From Jaminaea rosea (taxonomy: Eukaryota; Basidiomycota; Exobasidiomycetes; Microstromatales): a stretch of DNA of 64,000 nucleotides. Location of the stretch: positions 930,001-994,000 of the forward strand of contig NW_020289977.1 of NCBI RefSeq assembly GCF_003144245.1. The letters are read 5' to 3'. The first letter of the stretch is position 1. Every line of letters begins with the position of its first letter. This document shows, piece after piece, positions 17,288-27,323 of this stretch. Position numbers and translations under genes: made by a program. The notes under the pieces were generated by a model. It was not told the origin of the DNA. It did no database searches and was given only the letters and a program-made list of their open reading frames with translations.

Positions 17288-20200
17288 ATGTCACTGACTG
17301 CCTCGTCTTCGTCGTCGCGCTACCTCGAAGAGCGGATGCTGCCAGGCAACGAATGCGCACTCACATATGCAAAGAGCCCCGCAATGCTCAGCGCACAACA
17401 GCAAGACCAGCCAGCTGTTAGCCCCCGTCTGAACAATAAGGAGCCTTTTCGTCCCATGACGCGCAAGATGCTTCGAGCCGACGCAGGAAACGAGTCGCTC
17501 CCTCTCCCATCACCTTCACCTTCTCCGTTCACATCGCCGATACCCCAGCAGCAGCAGCAGCAGCAGCAACAGAGGTCTGTCACGGTGGCTCTCCCAAGCG
17601 TCAATACTACGCCTCATGCAACACCGCGACCAGAGAGGCCAGCATCTCCCGTCCGCCCAGTATCAACAGCGATGAAGCAGCCAGCGCTGCTTCGCTCAAC
17701 TTCACCAGTCAAGCTCAGCTCGCCGAAAGTGGCACGACCCATGGCCGCGGACACGACAGCTACGATACGAGCATCCAGTCCCACCAAGGCGCGAGTCATG
17801 GGTACGACAGCTACGGGTAGGTCGAGTGCAGCCCTCACGAGACCTGCGTCTCCTGAGCGGCCATCCTCGCCCGTCAAAATCAGAGCCAAGATCACAACAG
17901 GCGTGTCACCAAAGCGCAAGCAGGACAAGAACGCGCCGCCTCCAAGGCCAAACATCGTGCGCAATATGTCGACGGCAGTCCAGGCTACACCGATCGCCTC
18001 GCGCGTTCAGTCGACCTATGTTGGGAGCCAGGGCTTGGGCATCTCGGTGGAAGATGAAGCGTCTACGCGCTCGTATGAAGAGGACAGCGAGGCATCTGGG
18101 GCAGAGACGAGCTTTGTCTTCGATGGAGCGAGCAGTCGAGGTGCTAGCTCGACAAACGCTACATCAACTGCACAGAAGGATGCCGTCACCGTTCATCTGC
18201 GCCTGCGCCCGCTGCCACCTCAAGAGCCTTCAGCGTGGGTAGCCAACCCTTTAATGGCCTCCGTCACCCTCGATGCCGGCGTAGGAGCAGGTCGCTTCTC
18301 TGGATTGGGCAACCACAATTTCGATGCTGTCCACACCGGTTCCTCAAATGATGGCCTGTACAAGACCCTCGCTCGCCCGCTCGTCCACTCGGTGCTCAGC
18401 GGCTTCAATGCTCTCATCTTCGCGTACGGTCAGACAGCCTCAGGCAAGACGTTCACATTGTCTGGCGACGAGAAGTCTGGTACGGAGGGAATCACGCAGA
18501 AGGCGATCAAGGACCTCTTCCGCGGCATTCGTGCATCCAAGAGGGAGCGCGAGTGGCTTGTTCGCTGCAGCTGGCTCGAAGTGTACAACGAAGGCGTGAA
18601 AGACCTGCTTGAGCCGACAAATGTACCCCAGGTGCGATCTTCAACGACTCGCGGCACTTTCGTATCGCCCCTCTCGGAGATTATCGTCACCTCACCACAA
18701 GCCGTCTACGCACTTCTTGAGCAAGGCCAAGCCAACCGACACGTCAACGCCACTGACTGGAACGAGAAGTCTAGTCGCAGTCATACTGCGTTCAAAATCG
18801 TCGTGGAGAGCTGGGCACGCGGTGCAGACGAGGCGGCGTCGTCGGGAGACAAGAAGAAGGTTCGCATCTCAGAGCTGGTGCTCGTCGACTTGGCGGGATC
18901 AGAAAAGTACGTCACGCAAGGCGGCAAGGAGCGAAGAGCGGAGGGAGCAAACATCAACAAAAGTCTGCTCACACTGGGAAAGGTCATTTACGCCCTTTCG
19001 GAGCGCACAAACGAGGACGAGGCAAATGCTACGCCTGGCGGGGGAGCAGGAATGCACATTCCCTACCGCGACTCGAAGCTCACTCGCATTCTCCAATCCT
19101 CTCTGAGCGGCAACTCCAAGATTGCCGTCGTGGCTACCCTCAACCAGTCAGTCGGAGCACTCGAAGAGTCCCTCTCGACGATCAACTTCGCCAAGCGCAT
19201 CAAGCGTGTGCGCCTCTCTGCCAAGCTAAACGAGGTGGATGCGCCTGAGCTCATGAGTCAGGAGACACAAGCCTTGATCGTAAAGTATCGCTCTGAAGCC
19301 GACATGCTTAGACGACAACTGGCGGAGGAGAAGCAGATGAAGGATGAGCAGGTGAGGGCAGGTGTGGATGGGCGATGTGTCGAGTTGGAAGAGAGGCTGA
19401 GGGAGATTGGAAGATTCGTTGTGCGTGGCGAAGGAGACGAGGAGGATTCAGAATTCGGCGAGGATGATAGTGACGACGGTCTCCGGACACCCGTGCGTAC
19501 CTCGCCTGGAGAAGAGTCGTCCCATCTCGACTTTACGGTCCCATCTTCGGTGCTGAGGCAGCAACTTCACGCAGCCAGGCAGCGCATCGTCTCCCTCCAG
19601 TCCAAAGCAGCCACCTCAGCACCCGCTCTTCCCGCTTCTGCCAGCGAGAAGGACGCTCTCATCGCGCAGCTACGTCAGCAGCTTGCCGAAGCAGAGATAG
19701 CCGTTGAGGCCAACTCGCTCCAACCCCTCCCGAAGATCCGCGAGGACGTGGAAGCAGAGTACAATCTCAAGCTCGTCGCCGTGGAAAAGGAGCTCAAGGA
19801 GGCAAGACTCTTTGCGCAAGAGTGTCAGCGGGAGTGCGAGAGGTTGGAACGCGTCAACCGTAGGCTGGTGGGCTTAGCTCACAAGGAGACCGCAGGGTTG
19901 GTGGAGAAGTTGAGAAGTGAGGCAGGCAGTCCTACAAAGAGGGGTGGAAGCCCAGCGTCACCCGCTGCTACGCCTGTTGTGCGCAGGCTCAAGGGCATGG
20001 CCAGCCATTCGGTCATGCGGCCGAGCAGACCGGTCTCGGTGCTGGGTGATACTGGGCTGGGAAGGTCGGATCTCAACGGCGCACCCAAGCCTTCTGCAAC
20101 GAGTGGGAACGAAGACGATGACAAGAGCCCCTTCAGCACTCCCCGAGCTACACGGGCGAGAGGTGAAAGGCCGCGCACTGTCTACGGCGGCGTTGCTACG

Positions 20201-20437
20201 CCCCCGCCGGCCAATACTGCGATTTCTCATCCGCAATCGTCCCGGCGTCCCCTCCTACGCAGTGGTACTGGGTCCGGGACGCGCGCACGAAGTAGCAGTG
20301 TTGGTCTGCCCGGGAACGCGACTGGTGGACTAACTCGCAGCGATACGGTGGTCATGTCCCTCAAGAGCTTTGCGGCCAGTGGTTCGGGGGGTAGCGATGA
20401 CGAGAATGCGGATGAGAGCGCCCTGCTTGATTTCTGA
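17288..20437 (+). CDS. Kinesin motor protein (N-terminal motor, CENP-E/kinesin-7-like)
   Basis: Single exon, 1049 residues. Residues 1-295 form a Ser/Pro/Arg-rich head with a 9-Gln run and several SP/TP sites. The motor domain (about 299-650) has VTVHLRLRPL, the P-loop GQTASGKT near residue 381, switch I NEKSSRSHTAF, switch II LVDLAGSEKY, NKSLLTLGKVIYAL and YRDSKLTRILQSSLSGNSK. The neck begins RIKRVRLSAKLNEVD. Coiled-coil segments follow (about 655-890), then a basic, Ser/Pro-rich tail. The N-terminal motor predicts plus-end movement. Subfamily placement near kinesin-7 is an inference from the short neck and the long disordered head. The start was chosen at the first ATG, GCCATGTCACTG. Confidence 0.9.
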   Translation: MSLTASSSSSRYLEERMLPGNECALTYAKSPAMLSAQQQDQPAVSPRLNNKEPFRPMTRKMLRADAGNESLPLPSPSPSPFTSPIPQQQQQQQQQRSVTVALPSVNTTPHATPRPERPASPVRPVSTAMKQPALLRSTSPVKLSSPKVARPMAADTTATIRASSPTKARVMGTTATGRSSAALTRPASPERPSSPVKIRAKITTGVSPKRKQDKNAPPPRPNIVRNMSTAVQATPIASRVQSTYVGSQGLGISVEDEASTRSYEEDSEASGAETSFVFDGASSRGASSTNATSTAQKDAVTVHLRLRPLPPQEPSAWVANPLMASVTLDAGVGAGRFSGLGNHNFDAVHTGSSNDGLYKTLARPLVHSVLSGFNALIFAYGQTASGKTFTLSGDEKSGTEGITQKAIKDLFRGIRASKREREWLVRCSWLEVYNEGVKDLLEPTNVPQVRSSTTRGTFVSPLSEIIVTSPQAVYALLEQGQANRHVNATDWNEKSSRSHTAFKIVVESWARGADEAASSGDKKKVRISELVLVDLAGSEKYVTQGGKERRAEGANINKSLLTLGKVIYALSERTNEDEANATPGGGAGMHIPYRDSKLTRILQSSLSGNSKIAVVATLNQSVGALEESLSTINFAKRIKRVRLSAKLNEVDAPELMSQETQALIVKYRSEADMLRRQLAEEKQMKDEQVRAGVDGRCVELEERLREIGRFVVRGEGDEEDSEFGEDDSDDGLRTPVRTSPGEESSHLDFTVPSSVLRQQLHAARQRIVSLQSKAATSAPALPASASEKDALIAQLRQQLAEAEIAVEANSLQPLPKIREDVEAEYNLKLVAVEKELKEARLFAQECQRECERLERVNRRLVGLAHKETAGLVEKLRSEAGSPTKRGGSPASPAATPVVRRLKGMASHSVMRPSRPVSVLGDTGLGRSDLNGAPKPSATSGNEDDDKSPFSTPRATRARGERPRTVYGGVATPPPANTAISHPQSSRRPLLRSGTGSGTRARSSSVGLPGNATGGLTRSDTVVMSLKSFAASGSGGSDDENADESALLDF
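17546..17572 (+). repeat. CAG/CAA repeat encoding nine Gln in the kinesin head
   Basis: Nine consecutive Gln codons, nearly all CAG, in the disordered N-terminal region before the motor domain. Confidence 0.9.
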
Positions 20438-20816
20438 GCGGTGACAGGGGGGGCGAGGCCAAGACCCGGGAAGTGGACTGGGAGAACGCCCGCCGCCTGT
20501 CGGCGATGTCGGGCGAGAGGGGGACTTTTGCTTTGTTTTGCTTTTCTTTGTTCATCACGCATGGAGACTTGCGCACATTCGGGATCCTATATATACCTTT
20601 GGCTTTGCTGCATTGCTGCTTGCCTGCCTGTACCTTACCGTAAAGATCGCGAGAGGAAAGAGATTATAACGACAGTGAAGTAGAGGGCTGGATGACACGG
20701 AGCGTCTAAGAGAGAGAAGAGGAAGTAAATGAAGTGGAGATGGTAGGGGCATGTGTGTAGCAAAGACGCCTAGACGAAGACAACCCGATGTATATGCGAC
20801 TGATGATCAGCCACTC
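20438..20816. other. Convergent 3' region, kinesin / cation-chloride cotransporter
   Basis: 379 bp between opposite-strand stop codons. It is AT-richer than the flanks and contains short TATA-like runs (GATCCTATATATACC at about 20583), which in this position could serve as 3'-end signals. No gene is seen. Confidence 0.5.
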
Positions 20817-23800
20817 TCACAAACTCGTACTCAATGTCAGCTCCCTCGCATGAATACCTAGCACGGGAGTCGAGCCCGCACAAAGTACCTCCAGCTGCGC
20901 CAAGTACCGCTGCACCGCCTCCGGGTCCTTTGCCGTTCCCGGCTCGGGGGCAGGCAGACTAGTCAGGATGACGCTGGTCGCCGATGAGGAGGAGTGGGCG
21001 CGGAAGAGTTGGTTGAGGATAAGGAATTGAGCCTTATTCGGGAGCGTGTTGAAGCTGAGAGAGGGAAGTGTGGTCGAGTTGCTGAGAGAGGTGGTACCCG
21101 ATTTCGAAGACGAGGCGCTGTCGAAGGGGTCCTCGGCCACAATGGAAGACGAAAGTGGGGAGCGGGTTTGGCTACTCCTGCTGCTCGCCCTGCTTGCTGA
21201 GCGGCTCGGGGGAGGAGAGGAGCGGCTAGAGAGGTGACGCTGCATCTTTGAGCGATCTGACGCCTTGAGCGTGCTATCGCCCTGCCCGTCGTCTCCTTCC
21301 TCAAGTCCCCGGCGTGCGCTGCTTCGACCACCTGACTTGCCAAATCTGAGGCCGCCAGGGTTCGCCACCGTCCCATCCGGCCTGACGACGGGCGTAGAAG
21401 CCATGGACCCGTACGAGCCAGGTCCAGGCGTTGTTGTTCCACCATTCTCGCTGCTGTTTCCATATCGGCGCTGTTGTCGCAGCGTAGGCTCGTCTGGCAA
21501 GCCTCCGACTCCATGCGAGTAGGAGCGTCCTCTGCCTGAGCGGAAGCCTCGGGGACGGGAAATCGCATGCGTCGAGGCGCTGTTTGACCTCGTCAGATGG
21601 CCAGCAGGACCACCAAAGAGGCCGTCCTCGCCAAGTCTGAGCAGCTCGTCACTTAGCCCTGACCCATCGCTATCTCCATCCGAGCCAGAGTCATCATCGT
21701 CCTCAACGTCCGAGTCGTCCACTCTGGGCTTAGCGCGGGGATGGGACAGCCCGATGCGAATGTTGCGCTGGAAGAATTCGAGATGCTCTGGCGGCAGGCT
21801 GTACCCGAGCAACTTTTGCTCACGCTTGCTACGCGGCGCTCCACTGGTCCCCGCGGACGGCTGACCAGGGATATCCGTCGCCTTCTCCGAAGCTCGCTTC
21901 GCCGCTGCGGCCTGCTGAGCTCTTGCTCTCTCCTCTTTGCGCAGCTTTTTGAGCGAGTTCCACCAAGGGTCGCTGCGGAGGGCTTCCTCCACGTGAGGAG
22001 GTGGAGCAACCACACCTAGCACGATGGCCTCATAAGAGGAGACGGTCTTGTCTGATAGGCAGAAGACGCGCAATGAAGCTGGAATGCGAAGATTGTCCAG
22101 GAGAGAGCGAACACGGCGACGTTCCTCGTCTACCTCGCTAGCCTCCTCGACAAATACGGACACTCGGAGCTTGTGAGACTTCCAGGTGCCGGTCAAACTG
22201 AGAATGGTGCCCAGCTGCAGGACCATGGTGTACGTGTCCCATGCATGCTCCGTCTGCGAGTCCGAGGATGCGATCTGGATCGGCCAGAGGTCGATGTATT
22301 GTTTTTCGGTGCTCCTCTCGTAGCGATGCTTCTCGGATGGCCCAGGTAGCCGCATCATGTCAAAGCCGTACGCAACGGCCACGGCTTTGTTCAGCGCCAG
22401 GGCGTCCTCGATGATGCCGACGTATGAGTCCCCCATGATCGGAGATTCGCGACGAGTAGCGTCTGTGGGAAGGTGCTCTATGCTCGCCCCTGTCTTGCCC
22501 TCCGATACAGCATGAGGGCCACGGATAGTGACGTCACTGCCTGCACTGCCACCGCCACCTTTGGACATGTTGTGAGATATGTGGGCGCGCAAGTCTCGTG
22601 GGAAGCCCAAGACGACGATGTTTGGGCGCATGCCGCCGAGACCCGCCGAGAGGATGAGGCTGCGAGCCCCTTGTCGTTCATCGGGCGCGATGACGACGTC
22701 CACGAACGCCTTGATGCCGCTAAGGTCAACCAACTTGAGCCATGCAATCTGCTGCTTGCGCAGCTCAAGCAGACATTCGCTGAACTCGCCCTTGATGCAG
22801 TGACCGAGAACATACAGCCCTCCCTTTTTCAGCGAGTTGCAAAACATCAGGAGGTTCCATTCCGAACGAGGATTGTTGGCCAAGAAGAGAATCTGCGGGC
22901 GCCAATGCTTGAGATTAGTCTTGCGCTCATCCAGGCGAAGCAGGTGCTTGCGCGTGAGCCAGTAGTCGATGTTGCGCGTCACATCTCCCCATGGCTTGGG
23001 CGGCGAAAAGATGTGAATGGCAATGAACAGGAGCACAGAGAGCAGGATGCAGCCCGATGCCGCCATGCCGTTGGTGAAGAACATGGCAACGAGACTGGCA
23101 GCGGCGCCTGCTGCGGCAGTATAGATGTTGAAGTAGGGGAAAGAGGGCCTGAAGCTCGGAGCGCCGCCGGCTTTCAAGGCGAGACAGGCAAAGCTGAGCA
23201 CTGCAAAGCATAGCAGGGTGATAAGAGTGACCAGCTGGGCGATGACGTTCACCGAATCGACAACGAGGGTGACCTGACAGATCAGGTATGTCGCCACGAT
23301 GCCAAACGTTGGGGTGTCGCTTTGCTCGGTACCCTGCGCGAAGATGTCGAGGACGGGGAGTAGGTGATCCCTGGCGATGGCTTGCAAAACCTTGCCGCAT
23401 GCCTGGATACCCATGAGGGCTGAGAAGGACGTCGTTGCGAGAGCGCCCAGCGTGATGACGATGGGCATGACTGAGATGTCGCCCATGACGCCTATGTCGA
23501 GGTAGAAGCTAGTCCTCGCCGTAGTGCCAGCCAGGACGACGAGTACGACGAAGTAGATGGTGAACGTGCAAAGTAGCGACCAATGTGTTCCCTTGGGAAT
23601 GCTTTTGCTCGGCTTGCGTAGATCCCCGCTCATGCTCGCGCCAGCCAGAATACCTGTGACGGCCGGGAAGAGGACACCAAATACGCTCGCCCACGACTCC
23701 GTCATGTTTGCGGACGATGAACCCGCAGCACCACGGGTGAAGTGAGGCCAGAGGTTACTCTGCAGCGTTTCGAGTGACCATCCTGTGTAGAAAATGCCTC

Positions 23801-25025
23801 GCTCCTCGTCACTGTAAGGCGAGAGGAGTACCGATGAGACTGGGATGGACAGGATCGAGATGCCAAGAATGACGGCCAGGACCATTGTTGCCTTTACGAA
23901 AAGGCGGGACCCGACCAGGCAGACGACCGTTGAGAGAAGCAGCACGAAAGACCCGTAGAAGAGACTCCACCACGGCCCCTCAGGGATGCCGATGACGCCG
24001 CCTTCCTCCCTCGACTCTCCAAAGGCATCCGTGAGCGTCTCAACGAATCCGAGGGCGTTGAGACTAGCGTTGAGCGATTGTCCCAACCAGAATAGGAGAC
24101 CAGTAGCGCCTCCAAATTCTGGCCCCAAGCTGCGTGACGCCAAGTAGAAGATGCCCCCCGCCCTCACAACGCCATTGGTAGATATGGCTGAGATCGACAT
24201 GGACGTCAAGGCGTCGATGGCGAAGCATACGATCAAGAGGGCGATGGAGCCGATGAGCCCCGCCTGACCGAGCACGAAGCCGAAGCGCAGGAACATCATG
24301 ATGCTGAGGATGTTGAGTGTGACGGGCACAAAGACGCCGTCCCATGTTCCGAGCTTGCGTGGCGCATCGCTTTGGGCGAGCATGCCCGTGTTGCGTCTTC
24401 CTGTCCTCTCAAGTAGCGGCGCGTCAGGGCCAAGGAGCTCATCGAAGACTGGTTCGTGCTGCTGGTAGCTCAGGGCGCCATCCTCCGAGGGCTGCTCTTG
24501 GGAGAATGAAACATTCCGCCCGCTTTTCCCGGCTCTACTCCCACCATTCTCCACTCCCACCATTGATTGCGGCCGTGAACGAACATCGTCGCTATCAGGG
24601 TAGCGGGCAGTGGCAGCAGTCGCGCCTTGGCCGGCGAAATTCGACGAGACTGCCTCATGAATGCTCTTCCTGAGCGGGTGAGGTGATTTGGGGCGATCTG
24701 ACCGCTCAGGACTGTTCTTTCGTGAGTAAGAGGGGCTGCGTATGCTGGGACTGCCTCGAGTGGAAGAGGAGGATGAGGCTGCTACTCCCGCTGCTCCTCC
24801 TTCGAGGTGGGCCGGTGTCGTGGGTCTCTTGAGGGCTGCCGATGGTGGCGATGATGGTCCTGCAGCGCTAGCATTCGAGTAGACTGAGGCTCGTTGAGAC
24901 GTCGTATCGTAAGAGAGTGCCTCCTCTGCCTCATCTTTGCCCTCATCGACTGGCTCTCTGCGTAGGAGCTGCTGAGCGAGGGCCTCGAAGCCTTCGTTTC
25001 CCTTGGACGATACAAAATGAGACAT
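20817..25025 (-). CDS. SLC12-family cation-chloride cotransporter (yeast Vhc1-like)
   Basis: A single-exon 1402-residue membrane protein. The N-terminal ~220 residues are Ser/Pro-rich and cytosolic. The amino-acid-permease-like core starts GTWDGVFVPVTLNILSIMMFLRFGFVLGQAG (split here for quoting: TM1 near residue 228-250) and continues with TNGVVRAGG, SRSLGPEFGGATG, VTGILAGASMSGDLRKPSKSIPKG and IQACGKVLQAIARD, all SLC12 signatures. A long soluble C-terminal domain has the SLC12-type RPQILFLANNPR and acidic DDDDSGSDGDSDGSG tracts. Yeast Vhc1 is a vacuolar K-Cl cotransporter; the location here is inferred. The C-terminal half (about 1090-1330) is low-complexity and much longer than usual. Confidence 0.9.
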   Translation of the reverse strand: MSHFVSSKGNEGFEALAQQLLRREPVDEGKDEAEEALSYDTTSQRASVYSNASAAGPSSPPSAALKRPTTPAHLEGGAAGVAASSSSSTRGSPSIRSPSYSRKNSPERSDRPKSPHPLRKSIHEAVSSNFAGQGATAATARYPDSDDVRSRPQSMVGVENGGSRAGKSGRNVSFSQEQPSEDGALSYQQHEPVFDELLGPDAPLLERTGRRNTGMLAQSDAPRKLGTWDGVFVPVTLNILSIMMFLRFGFVLGQAGLIGSIALLIVCFAIDALTSMSISAISTNGVVRAGGIFYLASRSLGPEFGGATGLLFWLGQSLNASLNALGFVETLTDAFGESREEGGVIGIPEGPWWSLFYGSFVLLLSTVVCLVGSRLFVKATMVLAVILGISILSIPVSSVLLSPYSDEERGIFYTGWSLETLQSNLWPHFTRGAAGSSSANMTESWASVFGVLFPAVTGILAGASMSGDLRKPSKSIPKGTHWSLLCTFTIYFVVLVVLAGTTARTSFYLDIGVMGDISVMPIVITLGALATTSFSALMGIQACGKVLQAIARDHLLPVLDIFAQGTEQSDTPTFGIVATYLICQVTLVVDSVNVIAQLVTLITLLCFAVLSFACLALKAGGAPSFRPSFPYFNIYTAAAGAAASLVAMFFTNGMAASGCILLSVLLFIAIHIFSPPKPWGDVTRNIDYWLTRKHLLRLDERKTNLKHWRPQILFLANNPRSEWNLLMFCNSLKKGGLYVLGHCIKGEFSECLLELRKQQIAWLKLVDLSGIKAFVDVVIAPDERQGARSLILSAGLGGMRPNIVVLGFPRDLRAHISHNMSKGGGGSAGSDVTIRGPHAVSEGKTGASIEHLPTDATRRESPIMGDSYVGIIEDALALNKAVAVAYGFDMMRLPGPSEKHRYERSTEKQYIDLWPIQIASSDSQTEHAWDTYTMVLQLGTILSLTGTWKSHKLRVSVFVEEASEVDEERRRVRSLLDNLRIPASLRVFCLSDKTVSSYEAIVLGVVAPPPHVEEALRSDPWWNSLKKLRKEERARAQQAAAAKRASEKATDIPGQPSAGTSGAPRSKREQKLLGYSLPPEHLEFFQRNIRIGLSHPRAKPRVDDSDVEDDDDSGSDGDSDGSGLSDELLRLGEDGLFGGPAGHLTRSNSASTHAISRPRGFRSGRGRSYSHGVGGLPDEPTLRQQRRYGNSSENGGTTTPGPGSYGSMASTPVVRPDGTVANPGGLRFGKSGGRSSARRGLEEGDDGQGDSTLKASDRSKMQRHLSSRSSPPPSRSASRASSRSSQTRSPLSSSIVAEDPFDSASSSKSGTTSLSNSTTLPSLSFNTLPNKAQFLILNQLFRAHSSSSATSVILTSLPAPEPGTAKDPEAVQRYLAQLEVLCAGSTPVLGIHARELTLSTSL

Positions 25026-25314
25026 GTCTGCGGAAAGCTGCCTCAGTGAGAGGCCAGCTTCATTCCTATGTGATGCAGCGACGTGATGGGGGCGAGGAGA
25101 TGATGGAGGTGGCGGTGATGAGGATAGTAGCTCCTAGTCCAAATGGCCGCCTTTCGCGTGGCTGCGACGTCAGGGCAACCAGTCCAACACCGCGCCAAGC
25201 GACGACTCGACTCCACCTGCCGGAGTTGATCTTGCTCCCTCGCACGGCCGGCCAAAAGCTTCTTCCCGCTTTCTCATCCCCGCATCACCGCGAAATCGAC
25301 AGCATACAGCGAGC
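25026..25314. promoter_or_regulatory. Divergent promoter, cotransporter / phosphopentomutase
   Basis: 289 bp between two start codons on opposite strands; it holds both promoters. No distinctive element recognised. Confidence 0.4.
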
Positions 25315-27266
25315 ATGGTCATCGATGCAAAGATCAAGTCAGCTGCACAAGAGTGGCTTCGTCAAGATCCAGATGAGTCCACTCAAAAACAGCTCAAGGA
25401 TCTGCTCGAGAGAGAAGACGCTGAGGCCCTGCAACAGGCCTTCGGGAGCCGCCTGGCTTTTGGCACGGCCGGCTTGAGAGGCGTCATGGGTGTAGGACCC
25501 AACAATATGAACGTGAGCTAAGGCAAAGCACGGCAGAGTGACAAGTCTAACTAAACGTCTCCTCAATGCGTGCCTCTCCTCTCCCGGCAGCGCCTGCTCA
25601 TCCGCCAAGCCAGCGCCGGGCTGGCTCACTACCTCCTGGAAGTGCAGCCTCACTCAAAGGCCAAGGAGCAGAGCGTCGTGATAGCCTACGATGGTCGCCA
25701 CGGCAGTAAAATCTTTGCGCAAGATGCCGCTGGAATCTTTGCGGCCCTCGGTCTGAAGGTCCGCCTCTTCGATCGCGAAGCCCCTACACCCTTGGGAGCC
25801 TTCGCTGTCAAGAGCTTGGGCACGGCTGCCGGAGTGGTTGTGACTGCATCGCACAACCCGCCTGCCTTCAATGGGTACAAAGTGTACCAGACTGGGGGAA
25901 CGCAGATCAATGCGCCAGTTGATGGGCTCATTGCGGGACACATCGAGAAGGTGGCTGCCTCAGGTGAAGGGCCAAAGTGCTTGAGCTTGGACGAGGCCGA
26001 GAAGGCTGGGCTGCTCTCGTACCTTGGTGTCGACACATTCGAAGACTACGCGCGTCATGTCACTGCCTTCCTGTCCCCAAATAAGCCGTCGTCAGAACAA
26101 CTCGCCCGTCGTCACGCCATCAAGATCGCCTACACCCCAATGCACGGCGTAGGCGATCCAGTAGCCCAGTCCATCTTCTCGCAAGCAGGCTTCGATCAAG
26201 TCTGGACGGTAGACGAGCAACGTCGTCCGGACGGTGACTTTCCCACAGTCAAGTTCCCGAATCCGGAAGAGCCAGGAGCAATGGACCTCGTGCACGCGTT
26301 GGCCGACAAACATGGTGCGCATATCGCCATTGCGAACGACCCCGATGCCGACAGGTTGAGCGTATCAGCGAGGAACAAGCAGGGCGAGATGAAGCAGATG
26401 ACTGGAGATCACATTGGCACGATTCTAGGCGATGAGCTACTCAGACGCGCTAAAGCGGCAGGTCGGGACATGAGCACCGTCTGGTCCCTCAGCACCATTG
26501 TCTCGTCGCGCCTGCTCGCCCGCCTGGCCCAGGCTACAGGCTCCAAGCACCAAGAGACCCTCACCGGATTCAAGTGGCTGGGCGCAGTAGCGCAGCGCTT
26601 GCAAGATCAGCAAGGCCAGCAATTTGCATTTGCGTACGAGGAGGCATTGGGCTATATGGTGACGAACGAGGTATGGGACAAAGACGGACTGTCTGCCCTG
26701 CTCCTGCTCTCGCTTCTGGCTGCAGAGCTACATGAGCAGGGTGAGACGCTCTGGACGCGCTTGGAGCATATCCATCGCAGCTGCGGTGTGAGTGTCACTT
26801 TCCCTCGTACCATCCCGCTGGGCGCAGGCGTTACAGGAGATGGAATCATGGGCAAGCTGCGCGGCAACCTCCCTAAGACAGTGGCTGGCAGGCCGGTGGC
26901 ACTTGTTGATGACTTGCTCGAGAGGCCCAAGGAGCCTACTGACCCGACGGGCATCCCGCGCAACGATGTACTGCGCTTCTACATTGGAGAGGCGGACGGT
27001 AAGAGCCGGCGTGACATTGAGTTGACGCTGCCCCGGGTCATCATCAGGCCTTCAGGAACTGAGGTGAGTTGGTGTGGATGGAAAGAGTCAAGACCATAGC
27101 TAACGAATAGCGTTGGCCTCTCTTCTTCGCACAGCCAAAAGTCAAGGTTTACGCGGAGAGCCGCATCGAGACCCTGTCAGAGGGGGCGTCGTATGAAGCC
27201 AAGCTCGCAGAGCTCGAAAAGGACCTCGCCGAGATTGCGGACGCCTTCAAGGCGCTGGTGGCGTGA
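25315..27266 (+). CDS. Phosphoglucomutase/phosphopentomutase, PGM2 type
   Basis: Exons 25315-25512, 25591-27063 and 27135-27266 encode 600 residues of an alpha-D-phosphohexomutase. Motifs in order: FGTAGLRGVMG, the active-site loop TASHNPPAFNGYKVY with phospho-Ser 153, the Mg-binding loop NDPDADRLSV, the sugar-binding loop FAYEEALGYM and the phosphate-binding RPSGTEPKVKVY. The last is built across intron 2, which falls between RPSGTE and PKVK. The length and motif spelling match the PGM2/PGM2L1 branch (yeast Pgm3/Prm15), which interconverts pentose-1- and pentose-5-phosphates and hexose phosphates. It is convergent with the mitochondrial carrier at 57 bp. Confidence 0.92.
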
Positions 27267-27323
27267 CGAGCTCAGCTGCAATAGAACAGGGTATAGACCT
27301 GCATTGTCATTGAAGTCGCCTTT

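Noticed and set aside
22473-23213. 246-codon plus-strand open frame inside the SLC12 gene
   Set aside because: Antisense to a well-conserved transporter domain; no motif.
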